Assembly: GCF_009696605.1 (NCBI RefSeq) | Contig: NZ_VULR01000001.1 | Coordinates: 62,001 to 126,000 of the forward strand | DNA from: Anaerosalibacter bizertensis | GTDB lineage: Bacteria; Bacillota; Clostridia; Tissierellales; Sporanaerobacteraceae | Direction of reading: 5' to 3' | Length of the DNA stretch: 64,000 nt | In this document: piece after piece, positions 20,911-29,908 of the stretch | How positions within the stretch are numbered: position 1 is the first letter of the stretch | Layout of the letters: each line of letters begins with the position of its first letter | Notes under the pieces: model-generated | The model's database searches: none | The model's input: the letters and a program-made list of their open reading frames with translations, nothing else | What the model was told of the DNA's origin: nothing | Made by a program: the position numbers and the translations under genes

Positions 20911-21078
20911 TTATAACCTGAGAGTTTCTCCTCCTCTATACGAGGAGGATTGCTCCTTCGGTGTGCTTTCGCTTTCCAGAGAACTGTCCAAATGCGATTC
21001 TTTTGCCTGAGAGTTTCATTATAGAGTGGCAAAACCTATAACTTACTCCTTCGGCGCCAAATTTTGGTCTCTCCCGCA
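20911..21078 (-). ncRNA. Tandem glycine riboswitch (two aptamers)
   Basis: On the minus strand aptamer 1 begins GCGGGAGAG (plus 21069-21077), has GCCGAAGGAG (about 21045-21055) and the conserved AAACTCTCAGGCAAAAG (20999-21016). Aptamer 2 has GTTCTCTGGA (about 20977-20986), CACCGAAGGAGCAA (about 20948-20961) and AAACTCTCAGG (about 20918-20928). This is the classic gcvT-type tandem arrangement. With the terminator downstream it is predicted to switch grd transcription on when glycine is abundant. Confidence 0.95.
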
Positions 21079-21153
21079 TTTTTCATACAGTTGGTGAAAA
21101 GATATTATTATTATGTATGTACTAGATTATTGAATTTTATTGTTTCCACTTTT

Positions 21154-21182
21154 ATTATAATATATAATTCCATAAAATACAA
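21154..21182 (-). promoter_or_regulatory. Promoter of the glycine reductase operon
   Basis: Minus-strand TTGTAT (21177-21182), a 17-nt spacer and perfect TATAAT (21154-21159). The predicted start is about 70 nt before the first glycine aptamer. Confidence 0.7.
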
Positions 21183-21225
21183 TATAATTATCAATCAATA
21201 CAAAAATTTAACATTTAATATATTA

Positions 21226-22833
21226 TTAGCTATTTTGTTTATCTAATACATATTGAGCAATATTTGATGAATGGTCAGAAATTCTCTCTAAATTACTTAT
21301 TAAATCTAAAAATATTACTCCTGCACTTGGTTGACAAGCTAAATTATTTAGTCTGTCAATATGATTAGCTCTGTATTGTTTTTCCATAAAATCTACTTCT
21401 TCTTCCATCTTAAGAACTTCTTCTGCTTTTTTAAAATCAGTATTTTTAAATGCTTCTACTGCTGATATATATACATTTTCTACTTTATCAAACATTACTT
21501 TTAACTCATCCATTGCATCATCTGTAAACCATAGTCTATGATCCATTCTATATTGAGCTAATTCTGCTAAGTTATCTGCATGATCCCCTACTCTCTCAAT
21601 ATCATTTACTGCATTGAAAAGAGTGTTCACTGCATTATGCTGTTCCTTAGTTAGAGGTGCATTTGAAAGCTCTACTAAATATTCAGTAATATCTGTTTCA
21701 AGTCTATTAATTACTTTTTCTTGTTGAAAAACCTCTTGAATTAATTTTGAATCTTTGCTAAAAAATGCTTTTGCTGAAGTTTCTAAGTTTTTTTCTACAA
21801 CTTTTCCCATTCTGCTTACTTCTTTTGAAACTTGACCTACAGCAATGGAAGGTGTTTCAATTATTCTTGAATCTAAAAATTTAAGTCCTACCCCTTCTTC
21901 TTCTATATCACCAGGCACCAATTTATTAGCTGCTTTAACTAATAATCCTGCAAAAGGAAATTGAATAATTACATTTAAAATATTAAAAATAGTATGAGCA
22001 TTTGCAATTTGTTTTTGTATATTACCTGGTGTTAACGCTAAAACTACTTTTTGTATAGGTGTTCTTAATAAGGTCATGAAAATAATTGTTCCTATAAGAT
22101 TGAATAAAAAGTGGATTATTGCAGCCCTTTTTGCAGTTTTATTAGTTCCTATACTTGATAAAAGTGCTGTAGTAGTTGTCCCTATATTGTCACCAAATAA
22201 TATAGGAAATGCAATGTTAAGACTTATTAATCCTTCCCTTGCTAAAGCTTGTAAAAGTCCAATAGAGGCACTACTACTTTGGAGAATAGTTGTAAGACCA
22301 AGGCCCACCAAAACTCCTAAAAACGGATCATTTAAACTTATCATTATGCTTTTAAAAGCAGGATTTTCACTTAATGGTGCCAAGCTATTGCTCATTAAAT
22401 CCATACCCATAAAAAGAAGACCAAATCCTATTAATATTTCAGCAAAATCTTTGGCACTTTTTCTTGAAGTAAACAACCATATACCTACACCTACGCCTAA
22501 TGCTATTGGAGCAAAGTCCGTCAAATTAAAAGCTATAAGCTGGGCTGTTATAGTTGTACCTACGTTGGCTCCCATTATTACACCAACAGCTTGATTAAGA
22601 GTCATAAGTCCAGCATTTACAAATCCAATTACCATTACAGTAGTTGCACTACTACTTTGAATAATCATTGTAACAAGTGCACCTACTAAAACTCCCATAA
22701 GCCTATTATTGGTTAAAACTTCAATAAGTTTTTTTAATCTTTCTCCAGCAGCTTTTTGAAGTCCCATGCCCATTAGGTTCATGCCATATAAAAAAAGGCC
22801 TAATCCACCAAAGACACCAAAAGCAATTTCCAT
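21226..22833 (-). CDS. Na/Pi symporter family protein with PhoU-like C-terminal domain
   Basis: Predicted sodium-coupled phosphate transporter of the NptA/YjbB type, 535 residues. The N-terminal 320 residues carry two inverted Na_Pi_cotrans repeats, each with a QSSSA motif (QSSSATTVMVIGF and QSSSASIGLLQAL). The C-terminal about 190 residues are helical and PhoU-like (DIERVGDHADNLAELA, LISNLERISDHSSNIA). It is not part of the grd operon, because the grd promoter follows it. Phosphate supply would help acetyl phosphate formation, but that link is only a suggestion from proximity. Confidence 0.9.
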   Translation of the reverse strand: MEIAFGVFGGLGLFLYGMNLMGMGLQKAAGERLKKLIEVLTNNRLMGVLVGALVTMIIQSSSATTVMVIGFVNAGLMTLNQAVGVIMGANVGTTITAQLIAFNLTDFAPIALGVGVGIWLFTSRKSAKDFAEILIGFGLLFMGMDLMSNSLAPLSENPAFKSIMISLNDPFLGVLVGLGLTTILQSSSASIGLLQALAREGLISLNIAFPILFGDNIGTTTTALLSSIGTNKTAKRAAIIHFLFNLIGTIIFMTLLRTPIQKVVLALTPGNIQKQIANAHTIFNILNVIIQFPFAGLLVKAANKLVPGDIEEEGVGLKFLDSRIIETPSIAVGQVSKEVSRMGKVVEKNLETSAKAFFSKDSKLIQEVFQQEKVINRLETDITEYLVELSNAPLTKEQHNAVNTLFNAVNDIERVGDHADNLAELAQYRMDHRLWFTDDAMDELKVMFDKVENVYISAVEAFKNTDFKKAEEVLKMEEEVDFMEKQYRANHIDRLNNLACQPSAGVIFLDLISNLERISDHSSNIAQYVLDKQNS

Positions 22834-22941
22834 TTAATAATCCCCCTAACTTTTTCATATAAAGTATTTTAATAAGCCTTATATATAGTACATTATTTTT
22901 TTAAAAGATTTGTTAAATCTATGTTAATTTTATTAATTTTC

Positions 22942-23409
22942 TTACTCTAAGTTTGGAAAATCAAGTTGTCTTAAACATTCAAATAAAATTATATTTACAG
23001 AATTAGCAAGATTTAAGGATCTTGGAATATCTTTTTTCATGGGGATTCTAATAGTTCTATCCCAATTTTCAGAAATTAAATTCATTGGTAAACCTTTTGT
23101 TTCTTTACCAAAAACCAAAAAGCATTCATCAAAATATTCCATTTCAGTATACTTTTTCTTTCCTTTTGTTGTTGCATAAAAAAAATTTTCTTTTTTATGC
23201 TTTTCTATCAATTCCTCAAAGCTATCATAATAAAATATATCTACTAAGTTCCAATAATCAAGTCCTGCTCTTTTTAAATATTTGTCTTCTACAGAAAAAC
23301 CTAAAGGTTTTACTAAATGTAGTTTAGTTTCTGTAAGGGCACAAGTTCTAGCTATATTTCCCGTATTTTGCGGTATTTCTGGTTCTACTAATACGATATT
23401 TAATGACAT
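22942..23409 (-). CDS. trmL: tRNA (cytidine(34)-2'-O)-methyltransferase
   Basis: SPOUT-class RNA 2'-O-methyltransferase that modifies the wobble base of leucine tRNAs. At 155 residues it is the compact single-domain form. Motifs are EPEIPQNTGNIARTC at the N terminus, FGKETKGLP in the middle and IPMKKDIPRSLNLANSV in the C-terminal knot. It starts behind GAGGAG and sits alone between the phosphate transporter and a HAD hydrolase. Confidence 0.93.
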   Translation of the reverse strand: MSLNIVLVEPEIPQNTGNIARTCALTETKLHLVKPLGFSVEDKYLKRAGLDYWNLVDIFYYDSFEELIEKHKKENFFYATTKGKKKYTEMEYFDECFLVFGKETKGLPMNLISENWDRTIRIPMKKDIPRSLNLANSVNIILFECLRQLDFPNLE

Positions 23410-23484
23410 TTAAATCTCCTCTTTTCTTAGTTTTTGCTTATCTAAAAAAAGTATACCATAATTACTGTAGTAATGTAATATTCT

Positions 23485-24306
23485 TTATAATACAAACTTT
23501 TCTATTGCTTCTCCTACTCCGCTTTCATCATTTGTCTTTGTAACTACATTAGCAATTTTTTTTACTTCTTCTTCTCCATTTCCCATAGCTATAGAAAGAC
23601 CTGCTATTTTAAGCATAGGTATGTCATTTTCATTATCTCCAATAGCTACTACTTCACTTCTATCTATATTTAATACATTGCATAACTCTATCAATGCTCT
23701 TCCTTTAGATACTCCCTTATTCATAATTTCTACATTATTCCACCAGGAACTTGCCACTTCAATTCCATCTATTTTAGCAGCTTCTTTCCTAAACTCTAAA
23801 AGTTTTTCTCTATCGTCTTCTACAAATACGAATTTATAAACTAAAGGTTTCTCATCATCTAGTATTTCAATAGGATTATCTATTATTCTAATATCTATTC
23901 TTTCCTTTTCATCTATTTTTTCATTTAATTTATAATAATTATTAACTGTTTCTGAAAATCTCCTTGCAAAAAAGGTAGTATCATCATAAAAGTGATAATA
24001 AATCCCTTTTTTTTCAGCTAAGTTTATAACTTCTTTAGAAGCTTCAACCGAAATAGGCTTTTCATATATTATATTTAATTTACCATGTTCCGCTACATAG
24101 GCACCATTACAGCTTATTATAGGAGTTTCTATTTCCAAAGATTTAGCATAATGTAATGCAGAAGGAAAGATTCTGCCAGTAGAAAGTACTACTTTAACCC
24201 CTTTATCTGTAACTTTTTTTATAGCTTCTTTGTTTTTTTTACTTATTTCATTTTTACTATTCAATAGGGTTCCATCCATATCTATTGCAATTAATTTATA
24301 CTTCAT
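23485..24306 (-). CDS. Cof-type HAD-IIB hydrolase (sugar-phosphate phosphatase family)
   Basis: A 273-residue HAD-superfamily phosphatase with a C2B cap. Motif I is DMDGTLLNS at the N terminus, motif II LSTGR, motif III KGVSKGRAL with the conserved lysine, and motif IV GDNENDIPML. The family dephosphorylates sugar phosphates, FMN or related small molecules; the substrate cannot be told from sequence. It is preceded by GGAGGATGTAA and stands as a single gene. Confidence 0.9.
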   Translation of the reverse strand: MKYKLIAIDMDGTLLNSKNEISKKNKEAIKKVTDKGVKVVLSTGRIFPSALHYAKSLEIETPIISCNGAYVAEHGKLNIIYEKPISVEASKEVINLAEKKGIYYHFYDDTTFFARRFSETVNNYYKLNEKIDEKERIDIRIIDNPIEILDDEKPLVYKFVFVEDDREKLLEFRKEAAKIDGIEVASSWWNNVEIMNKGVSKGRALIELCNVLNIDRSEVVAIGDNENDIPMLKIAGLSIAMGNGEEEVKKIANVVTKTNDESGVGEAIEKFVL

Positions 24307-24383
24307 TTACATCCTCCTATCTTTTTTATAAACCACATAAAAGTATACCATAAATATATGAAAATATTAATACAAATAAAAAG

Positions 24384-24427
24384 CAATTTACAAAAGAAGG
24401 CTAGTTCTAGCCTTCTTTTGTAAATTG
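24384..24427 (-). terminator. Terminator of the BtuFCD-type operon
   Basis: A perfect 21-bp stem (24384-24404 with 24407-24427) with a 2-nt nominal loop overlaps the end of the ATPase gene. On the minus strand GCTTTTTATTTG follows. Confidence 0.8.
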
Positions 24428-25663
24428 ATCTATAGAGTTAATAATTATAAGTCCATCTTTTTTCATCGACTCCAATATCTTTAATCCTTCCCCTTCTGTA
24501 TAATCAAATTTATCATATTTAGTATATTTATTTACTAGATACACTTTTTTTCCCATTTTCAATCCATTATAAGCTGCTTCTAAGTTTTTTAAATTTCCTT
24601 CTCCATAAGGTATGCTACTTAATATTACTACATCTGATTTTCCTATTGCCTCCATATTTTCTTTGAAAGATTTTTCACTTATTGCTGAAAATGGCCTTTC
24701 ATCTACTACATCCAAAGATAATTTTTTTGCTAATTGCCAATCACTGTCTCCTACATTTACTACTCCTACAGATACATCATAGCCCTTTTCTTCTAACTTA
24801 CTTAATATTTCTCCTGATGTACCCCCACCTGCTATTACATGAATTTTTTTATTACTTTTTTTATTTTGATCTATGCTATTATTTAAAGATAATGGCACTA
24901 TATAAAGACTATCGGTATAAGGATTTTCTTCAACTATAACATTTAGTCCATAAGCCTTCTCAATATTTTTTCTTGTTATAACTTCTATTGGAGTTCCTTT
25001 GCTCACAATTTTTCCTCTATCCATGAGTATTATTTTATCACTATATCTACAAGCTAAATTAATATCATGTATTACTAATATAATGGTAGTACCTTTTTCT
25101 TCATTTAATTGTTTTAGTAAATTTAATAAATCAATTTGATGGTTTATATCTAGATGGCTAGTAGGTTCATCTAAAAAAATTATTTCAGACTCTTGAGCCA
25201 AAGCTCTAGCAATTATAACTCTTTGCCTTTCTCCTCCACTTATTTCATTTATATTTCTATTCCTTAAATGAAATGTATTTGTTTTTTTAAGGGCTTCAGC
25301 CACAATTTTGAAATCTTTTTCATTTTCTTTTTTAAATCTATCTAAATAGGGAAACCTTCCCATCATTACTATATCGAATACAGTAAAATCATAAGATATG
25401 GTTGTATCCTGAGGAACAAGAGAAATATTTTTTGCCAATTCCTTTGTCCTGTACTTTTTTATGTCCTTACCATATACCTTTATAAAACCACTTTCCGGAT
25501 CATATAAATTGCTTAAATTTTTCAATAATGTGGATTTGCCTGAGCCGTTTGGTCCAATAATACTTATAAACTGTCCCTTCTCTATAAAAAAAGATATATC
25601 TTTTAAAACTAATTGTTTCCTATAAGCAAAATTTAAATTTTCAACTTCTAGTGCATAATTCAT
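24407..25663 (-). CDS. btuD: Cobalamin/iron-siderophore ABC transporter ATPase with extra C-terminal domain (BtuD-like)
   Basis: ATP-binding subunit for the FecCD-type permease beside it. Residues about 1-245 form the ATPase: Walker A GPNGSGKST, signature ISGGERQRVIIARA, Walker B IIFLDEPTSHLD. A further 150 residues follow, longer than a usual BtuD of about 255, with a Rossmann-like motif IHVIAGGGTSGEILSKL and VVILSSIPYGEGN. A GTG at 25672 overlaps the ribosome site; the ATG at 25663, 8 nt after AGGGG, is preferred. Cobalamin is the likeliest substrate but siderophore is possible. Confidence 0.88.
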   Translation of the reverse strand: MNYALEVENLNFAYRKQLVLKDISFFIEKGQFISIIGPNGSGKSTLLKNLSNLYDPESGFIKVYGKDIKKYRTKELAKNISLVPQDTTISYDFTVFDIVMMGRFPYLDRFKKENEKDFKIVAEALKKTNTFHLRNRNINEISGGERQRVIIARALAQESEIIFLDEPTSHLDINHQIDLLNLLKQLNEEKGTTIILVIHDINLACRYSDKIILMDRGKIVSKGTPIEVITRKNIEKAYGLNVIVEENPYTDSLYIVPLSLNNSIDQNKKSNKKIHVIAGGGTSGEILSKLEEKGYDVSVGVVNVGDSDWQLAKKLSLDVVDERPFSAISEKSFKENMEAIGKSDVVILSSIPYGEGNLKNLEAAYNGLKMGKKVYLVNKYTKYDKFDYTEGEGLKILESMKKDGLIIINSIDQFTKEG

Positions 25664-25678
25664 AATGTTCACCCCTAG

Positions 25679-26728
25679 TTAAATCTCTCTTTTTTTCTTT
25701 CGCAATAAATATATGAAGAAGGGTCCTCCAAATAAGGCTGTTATAATTCCTACAGGTATTTCTGTGGGAGATATAATAGTTCTTGCAATTGTATCAGTAA
25801 AGATCATAAATATACCTCCAACTAATGCAGAAGCTGGCATAAGTATTCTATGGTCTGGTCCTACCATAAGTCTAACTATATGAGGAATTATTAAACCTAC
25901 AAATCCAATTATTCCACTTACAGATACCACCATAGATGTCATAAATGATGATAATATAAGTATATATATTTTAACCTTTTCTACTTCTACTCCTAAACTT
26001 CTAGCCGATTCTTCACCTGTAAGAATTATATTTAAATCCCTAGCAAAAAAATTCAGGAATATAATAGATATTATAGTAGGTATTGTAATACGTATTAAAG
26101 GTTCCCATCCTTTTCCAGAAAAACTACCTAATGTCCAAAAAATTATTTTTTCCATATCTTTAGTATACAATACCATCAAAAAAGACATTATGGCAGTAAA
26201 AAATTGGCCTAAAGCTATACCTGACAATAAAAGGGTGGTAGCAGGCACTTTACCTTTTACTTTAGATATAAAGTAGACTGTGAAAACTGTAATAATAGAA
26301 CCTAAAAATGCAAAAAGGGATGTAGAAGAAATTCCCAGGAAATTTATTTCTATTCCTGATATTATGGCAATAGAAGCCCCTAGGGCTGCCCCTGATGATA
26401 TACCTATTACATAGGGGTCAGCCATAGGGTTTTTAAACATTCCTTGAAAGGCAGTTCCTGCACTAGCAAGACTAGCTCCAACCAACACACCAAGCAATAC
26501 CCTTGGCAATCTAATATTTAAGATTATAGTCTTATAGGAATCAGATATTCCACTTACATCTATCATATCCCTAATATAAGGAAGTCTTGAAAATATTATC
26601 TTAAATGTATCGCCTACTTTGATATTAGCCGTTCCAATCGTAGCAAATAAGCCAATAAAAAATATTAATAAGATAGATAATATTATAATTATAGTGGCAT
26701 ATTTATTCTTTAACTTTTTAAATATCAT
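25679..26728 (-). CDS. btuC: FecCD-family ABC permease (BtuC-like)
   Basis: A 349-residue membrane protein with about ten transmembrane segments, from the cobalamin/iron-chelate permease family. Typical motifs are LRLPRVLLGVLVGASLASAG-like RLPRVL near residue 93, NPMADPYVIGISSGAALG, and GFVGLIIPHIVRLMVGPDHR, which contacts the ATPase. It lies 14 nt after the binding-protein gene and just before the ATPase, forming a complete import operon. Confidence 0.92.
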   Translation of the reverse strand: MIFKKLKNKYATIIIILSILLIFFIGLFATIGTANIKVGDTFKIIFSRLPYIRDMIDVSGISDSYKTIILNIRLPRVLLGVLVGASLASAGTAFQGMFKNPMADPYVIGISSGAALGASIAIISGIEINFLGISSTSLFAFLGSIITVFTVYFISKVKGKVPATTLLLSGIALGQFFTAIMSFLMVLYTKDMEKIIFWTLGSFSGKGWEPLIRITIPTIISIIFLNFFARDLNIILTGEESARSLGVEVEKVKIYILILSSFMTSMVVSVSGIIGFVGLIIPHIVRLMVGPDHRILMPASALVGGIFMIFTDTIARTIISPTEIPVGIITALFGGPFFIYLLRKKKREI

Positions 26729-26742
26729 ATAAATCCCTGCTT

Positions 26743-27702
26743 TTATTCAAATAAATCTGGATGCAATGTTTTAGCTACTAGTTCTAAAGCTTCTACAATT
26801 CTTGGTCCAGGTCTTGAAACTATATTAGGTTCTAATAGATATACCTTGTCATTTTTAACAGCATTTATAGTTTCATATCCAGGTCTAGATTTTATTGATT
26901 CTACCGTTTTATCTTCTGTATCTTCAGCTGCTAAATATATATCAGGATTTCTTTCAATCAATTGTTCCTGGTCAAATTCTGTATATTCCTCTTTTGCATC
27001 TTTAGCTATATTTTCTCCACCAGCTAAATTTATTAATTCATCCATAAAAGATCCAGGACCAGCAGCCATAAGTGGGTCATGCCATATTTCATAAAACACT
27101 TTTGCCCTCTCTTCATCCTTTACTTTATCTACAATTTCATCTTTTTTGGCTTTCATATCCTCTGTTATTTTTTTAGCTTCTTCTTCTTTACCAGTGATTT
27201 TGCCTATTTCATTTATAGTATTTATTACTTCATCTATAGACTCTGGTTCATAAGATACTATAGGTATACCTGCTTCTTTTATTTTACTATTTATTCCTTC
27301 ATCACCTTTTCCATATTGAACTACTAAATCTGGTTCTAACTCAATAACCTTTTCAATATTTATTCCTTCATAATCTCCTATTTTATCTTTTTCTTTTGCT
27401 TCTTCCGGATAATCACAGAAACTTGTTACTCCTACAATCTTATCTTCTAATCCTAAACTAAAAAGTATTTCTGTATGGCTTGGTGCTAACGAAACTATCC
27501 TTTCAGGTTCCTTTTCTATAGTGACTTTATTCTTAAACTGGTCTTCTACCTCTAGAGGGTATGCTGAATTTTCGCCTTCAGTTTCAACCTTCTCATTATT
27601 ATCTTCTGCTTTATTAGAATTTCCGCAACCTGTAAAAGCAACCAATGTTAATGCTAGTACTAATACTAACATTAGTATTTTTTTGTTTTTAAATCTTTTC
27701 AT
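26743..27702 (-). CDS. btuF: ABC transporter substrate-binding lipoprotein (BtuF-like)
   Basis: A 319-residue class III periplasmic-binding-protein homologue anchored to the membrane, with basic start MKRFKNKK, a hydrophobic segment and lipobox FTGC. The mature part has PERIVSLAPSHTEILFSLGL and EPDLVVQYG, typical of BtuF and related cobalamin or iron-chelate binders, and a rigid helix linking two lobes is likely. It is the first gene of the operon, behind TGGAGGA and a plausible promoter. No cobalamin riboswitch is visible upstream, so iron-chelate uptake stays possible. Confidence 0.9.
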   Translation of the reverse strand: MKRFKNKKILMLVLVLALTLVAFTGCGNSNKAEDNNEKVETEGENSAYPLEVEDQFKNKVTIEKEPERIVSLAPSHTEILFSLGLEDKIVGVTSFCDYPEEAKEKDKIGDYEGINIEKVIELEPDLVVQYGKGDEGINSKIKEAGIPIVSYEPESIDEVINTINEIGKITGKEEEAKKITEDMKAKKDEIVDKVKDEERAKVFYEIWHDPLMAAGPGSFMDELINLAGGENIAKDAKEEYTEFDQEQLIERNPDIYLAAEDTEDKTVESIKSRPGYETINAVKNDKVYLLEPNIVSRPGPRIVEALELVAKTLHPDLFE

Positions 27703-27749
27703 ATGTATTCCTCCATCCTTTAGTTAATTAAATACTATGTTTCAAGGAA

Positions 27750-27778
27750 ATGATATCAAATAATCTTAACAGATTCAA
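27750..27778 (-). promoter_or_regulatory. Promoter of the BtuF-type operon
   Basis: Minus-strand TTGAAT (27773-27778), a 17-nt spacer and TATCAT (27750-27755), 48 nt upstream of the lipoprotein start. No B12 box was seen between promoter and gene. Confidence 0.55.
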
Positions 27779-27910
27779 GACTAGAATATTAGCTAAATAT
27801 TTCTCTAAAATCTTATACCAGCTTCTTCATTCTCATTATGCAATAATAACTTTAATATTCTTCACCTTGTAGATGCTGTATTTATTTTCCTATTGTGCTT
27901 TCATTTATCA

Positions 27911-28582
27911 CTAACTTTCTTTAGCTAATTGCCATTGCTCTCTTGTCATTCTTTCAATAACCCTATTATCTTTTATTTCAGGATTTCTTAAAACATTGTT
28001 AAACCAATTTAAAGCTTCTTCCTTCTTTCCTAATCTTCTCGAAAATTCCCCTATTAAATACGTTAAGGTCAATTCGTCCATAGTGCTATCAGCTAAATAT
28101 TCATTATAATAGGCTTCCCTGTAAAGATCTAAAGTAAAATGTAAAAATCTTTTTTCTTCATTGCTGTCTTTTTTTATTCTATACAACCAAGCTGTTCTTA
28201 AACAAATATTAGCTAAATTATATTTTTCAAAGTTTAATAGTTGTCCACAATATAGTGATAATTTATATGCTTCGATGGATTTTTCAATACTTCTTCGGCC
28301 TGAAAAGCTTCTTTTATTCCATTTTGAAGATACTTTATCTAATATAATTTTCTTTTCCTTAGAATTTATATTATGAAACTTGTCCTCCATAGATGCGTAA
28401 CCACAATGTTGGCATACAAATACATTATATTTTATAGGATTCTCCCCTTCATAATAAGTTAAAAAATCCGAATCCCTTTTAATTAATCTAAGTTTAGAGG
28501 TTCTAACCTTATTTGTTATGAATTCTTGATTACATACGGGACATTGAACTTTTTTATCATACAATTCTTCTACTTTTTCCAA
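27911..28582 (-). CDS. DUF2225 family protein
   Basis: A 223-residue cytoplasmic protein of unknown function. The N-terminal 70 residues contain two CxxC pairs (CPVCNQEF and CQHCGYA) that probably bind zinc. The remainder is helical and resembles TPR repeats (LANICLRTAWLYRIKKD, LIGEFSRRLGKKEEALNWFN), which fits DUF2225. It starts at a TTG 7 nt after GGAGG. It lies downstream of the VanW gene in the same direction. No function can be assigned. Confidence 0.85.
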   Translation of the reverse strand: MEKVEELYDKKVQCPVCNQEFITNKVRTSKLRLIKRDSDFLTYYEGENPIKYNVFVCQHCGYASMEDKFHNINSKEKKIILDKVSSKWNKRSFSGRRSIEKSIEAYKLSLYCGQLLNFEKYNLANICLRTAWLYRIKKDSNEEKRFLHFTLDLYREAYYNEYLADSTMDELTLTYLIGEFSRRLGKKEEALNWFNNVLRNPEIKDNRVIERMTREQWQLAKES

Positions 28583-28662
28583 TTTAATTCCTCCATTTTT
28601 TATTTATTATTCTGTATTTAAGCTATATCTTCAACTTCTTTGTTAGAGGAAATAATAGTTTA

Positions 28663-29781
28663 TTATCTTTTTCTGTTTTTATCTCCATATATATATATTT
28701 TTACATTATTATCTGTTGACTTGGTATGAATATATACAGGAAAATCAAAATTATTTTTGAATTTTAAATCTAATGCGCCATAAGCTACTGCTGCATCTTT
28801 ACCATGGGGTACATACTTTACTGGTAAAGAATGTGGGTGTCTTTCTATAACCTCTAAATTTGATAATAAAATAGCATTATAAAGAGTAGTAGATACTTGG
28901 CATACCCCTCCTCCTAATCCTGGCGTAAACTCCCCATTTACAATAACAGTTGCTTCTTTATATCCATTTTGTTTACTTCTTGGACCTGTTGTTTCATTAA
29001 ATGAAAAAGTTGCTCCTGGCATTAATAATTTTCCATCTAAAGCTTTTGCAGCAATACGAATATTTTCTTTTCTCTCCTTACTACTGGTTTTAAAAGAAGT
29101 TGAATATTGGCCTATTATTCCATTAATTTTGCTCAATTCTGCTTTGGTAACTTTAGGATTTACCTTTTCTACTGGAATTTCTAGATCCTCTAACTTATAT
29201 ATATTATTTTTAATTTTCTCTTTTAAAAGTTCTTCATTTACTTTTCTACCTATTTGCTCTTCTGTTATAGATATATTTCCTTGATTAAAGTAAAATACTG
29301 CATCTTTACTTTCTATCTTAATATCTTCAGATATTTTATCGACTACTTTATCTATGGACTTTAAATCATAACCACTTTTTAACTTCACTTCTTTTCCATG
29401 TTTTTTAGTATTTGAAATAATTTTAAGTCTACTAAAAATATTGCCTTCCCTTCCTACTTTATAAGATTCATCTACTGCTTTTTCATAATCATAGTAAAAA
29501 CCTAGTTCTTTAAGCTCTATTCTATAATTTTCATCTTTAAATTTTAATATCATCTTTTTATCATTTAAATCTTTATCCATTTCTTTTTTTATATGCTTTA
29601 AAGCTTCTTCTTTAGTCTTATTACTTATGTCAATTTTTTCTACTCTTACTCCAGTATATATTGTATCTTTATTTAATACTGAGAAAAAACCATAAAATCC
29701 AATTAGAAATAGCATTATTGCTAAAGATATATATATTATTATCCATCTATTTTTCTCATTCTCTTTTCTTGTTTTCTCCAT
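28663..29781 (-). CDS. VanW family protein with N-terminal membrane anchor
   Basis: A 372-residue predicted membrane-anchored extracellular protein. It has a charged N terminus (MEKTRKENEKNR), one transmembrane helix at about residues 14-35, then a domain like the YoaR peptidoglycan-binding region, and a C-terminal VanW domain (KALDGKLLMPGATFSFN, GLGGGVCQVSTTLYNA, RHPHSLPVKYVPHGKDAAV). The upstream ATG at 29796 overlaps GGAGGAG, so the ATG at 29781 is used. VanW proteins are linked to the cell wall in Firmicutes, but their activity is unknown. Confidence 0.9.
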   Translation of the reverse strand: MEKTRKENEKNRWIIIYISLAIMLFLIGFYGFFSVLNKDTIYTGVRVEKIDISNKTKEEALKHIKKEMDKDLNDKKMILKFKDENYRIELKELGFYYDYEKAVDESYKVGREGNIFSRLKIISNTKKHGKEVKLKSGYDLKSIDKVVDKISEDIKIESKDAVFYFNQGNISITEEQIGRKVNEELLKEKIKNNIYKLEDLEIPVEKVNPKVTKAELSKINGIIGQYSTSFKTSSKERKENIRIAAKALDGKLLMPGATFSFNETTGPRSKQNGYKEATVIVNGEFTPGLGGGVCQVSTTLYNAILLSNLEVIERHPHSLPVKYVPHGKDAAVAYGALDLKFKNNFDFPVYIHTKSTDNNVKIYIYGDKNRKR

Positions 29782-29908
29782 AATTCTCCTCCACATTTAA
29801 AATATAATTCTCTTAACTTATATGAGATTGCTCTTCCTCAGTTTTTTGTTTATAATATTCCATCTTATGGTTTTTTATACATGATTATGCCCTTTTTATC
29901 TATATTAT

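Noticed and set aside
22076-22594. 172-codon plus-strand reading frame opposite the Na/Pi symporter
   Set aside because: It lies wholly antisense to a clear gene, has no ribosome site, and its hydrophobic composition is explained by the complementary membrane protein.
27703-27910. Cobalamin riboswitch before the BtuF-type operon
   Set aside because: No B12 box or aptamer core could be found; only a plain promoter is visible.
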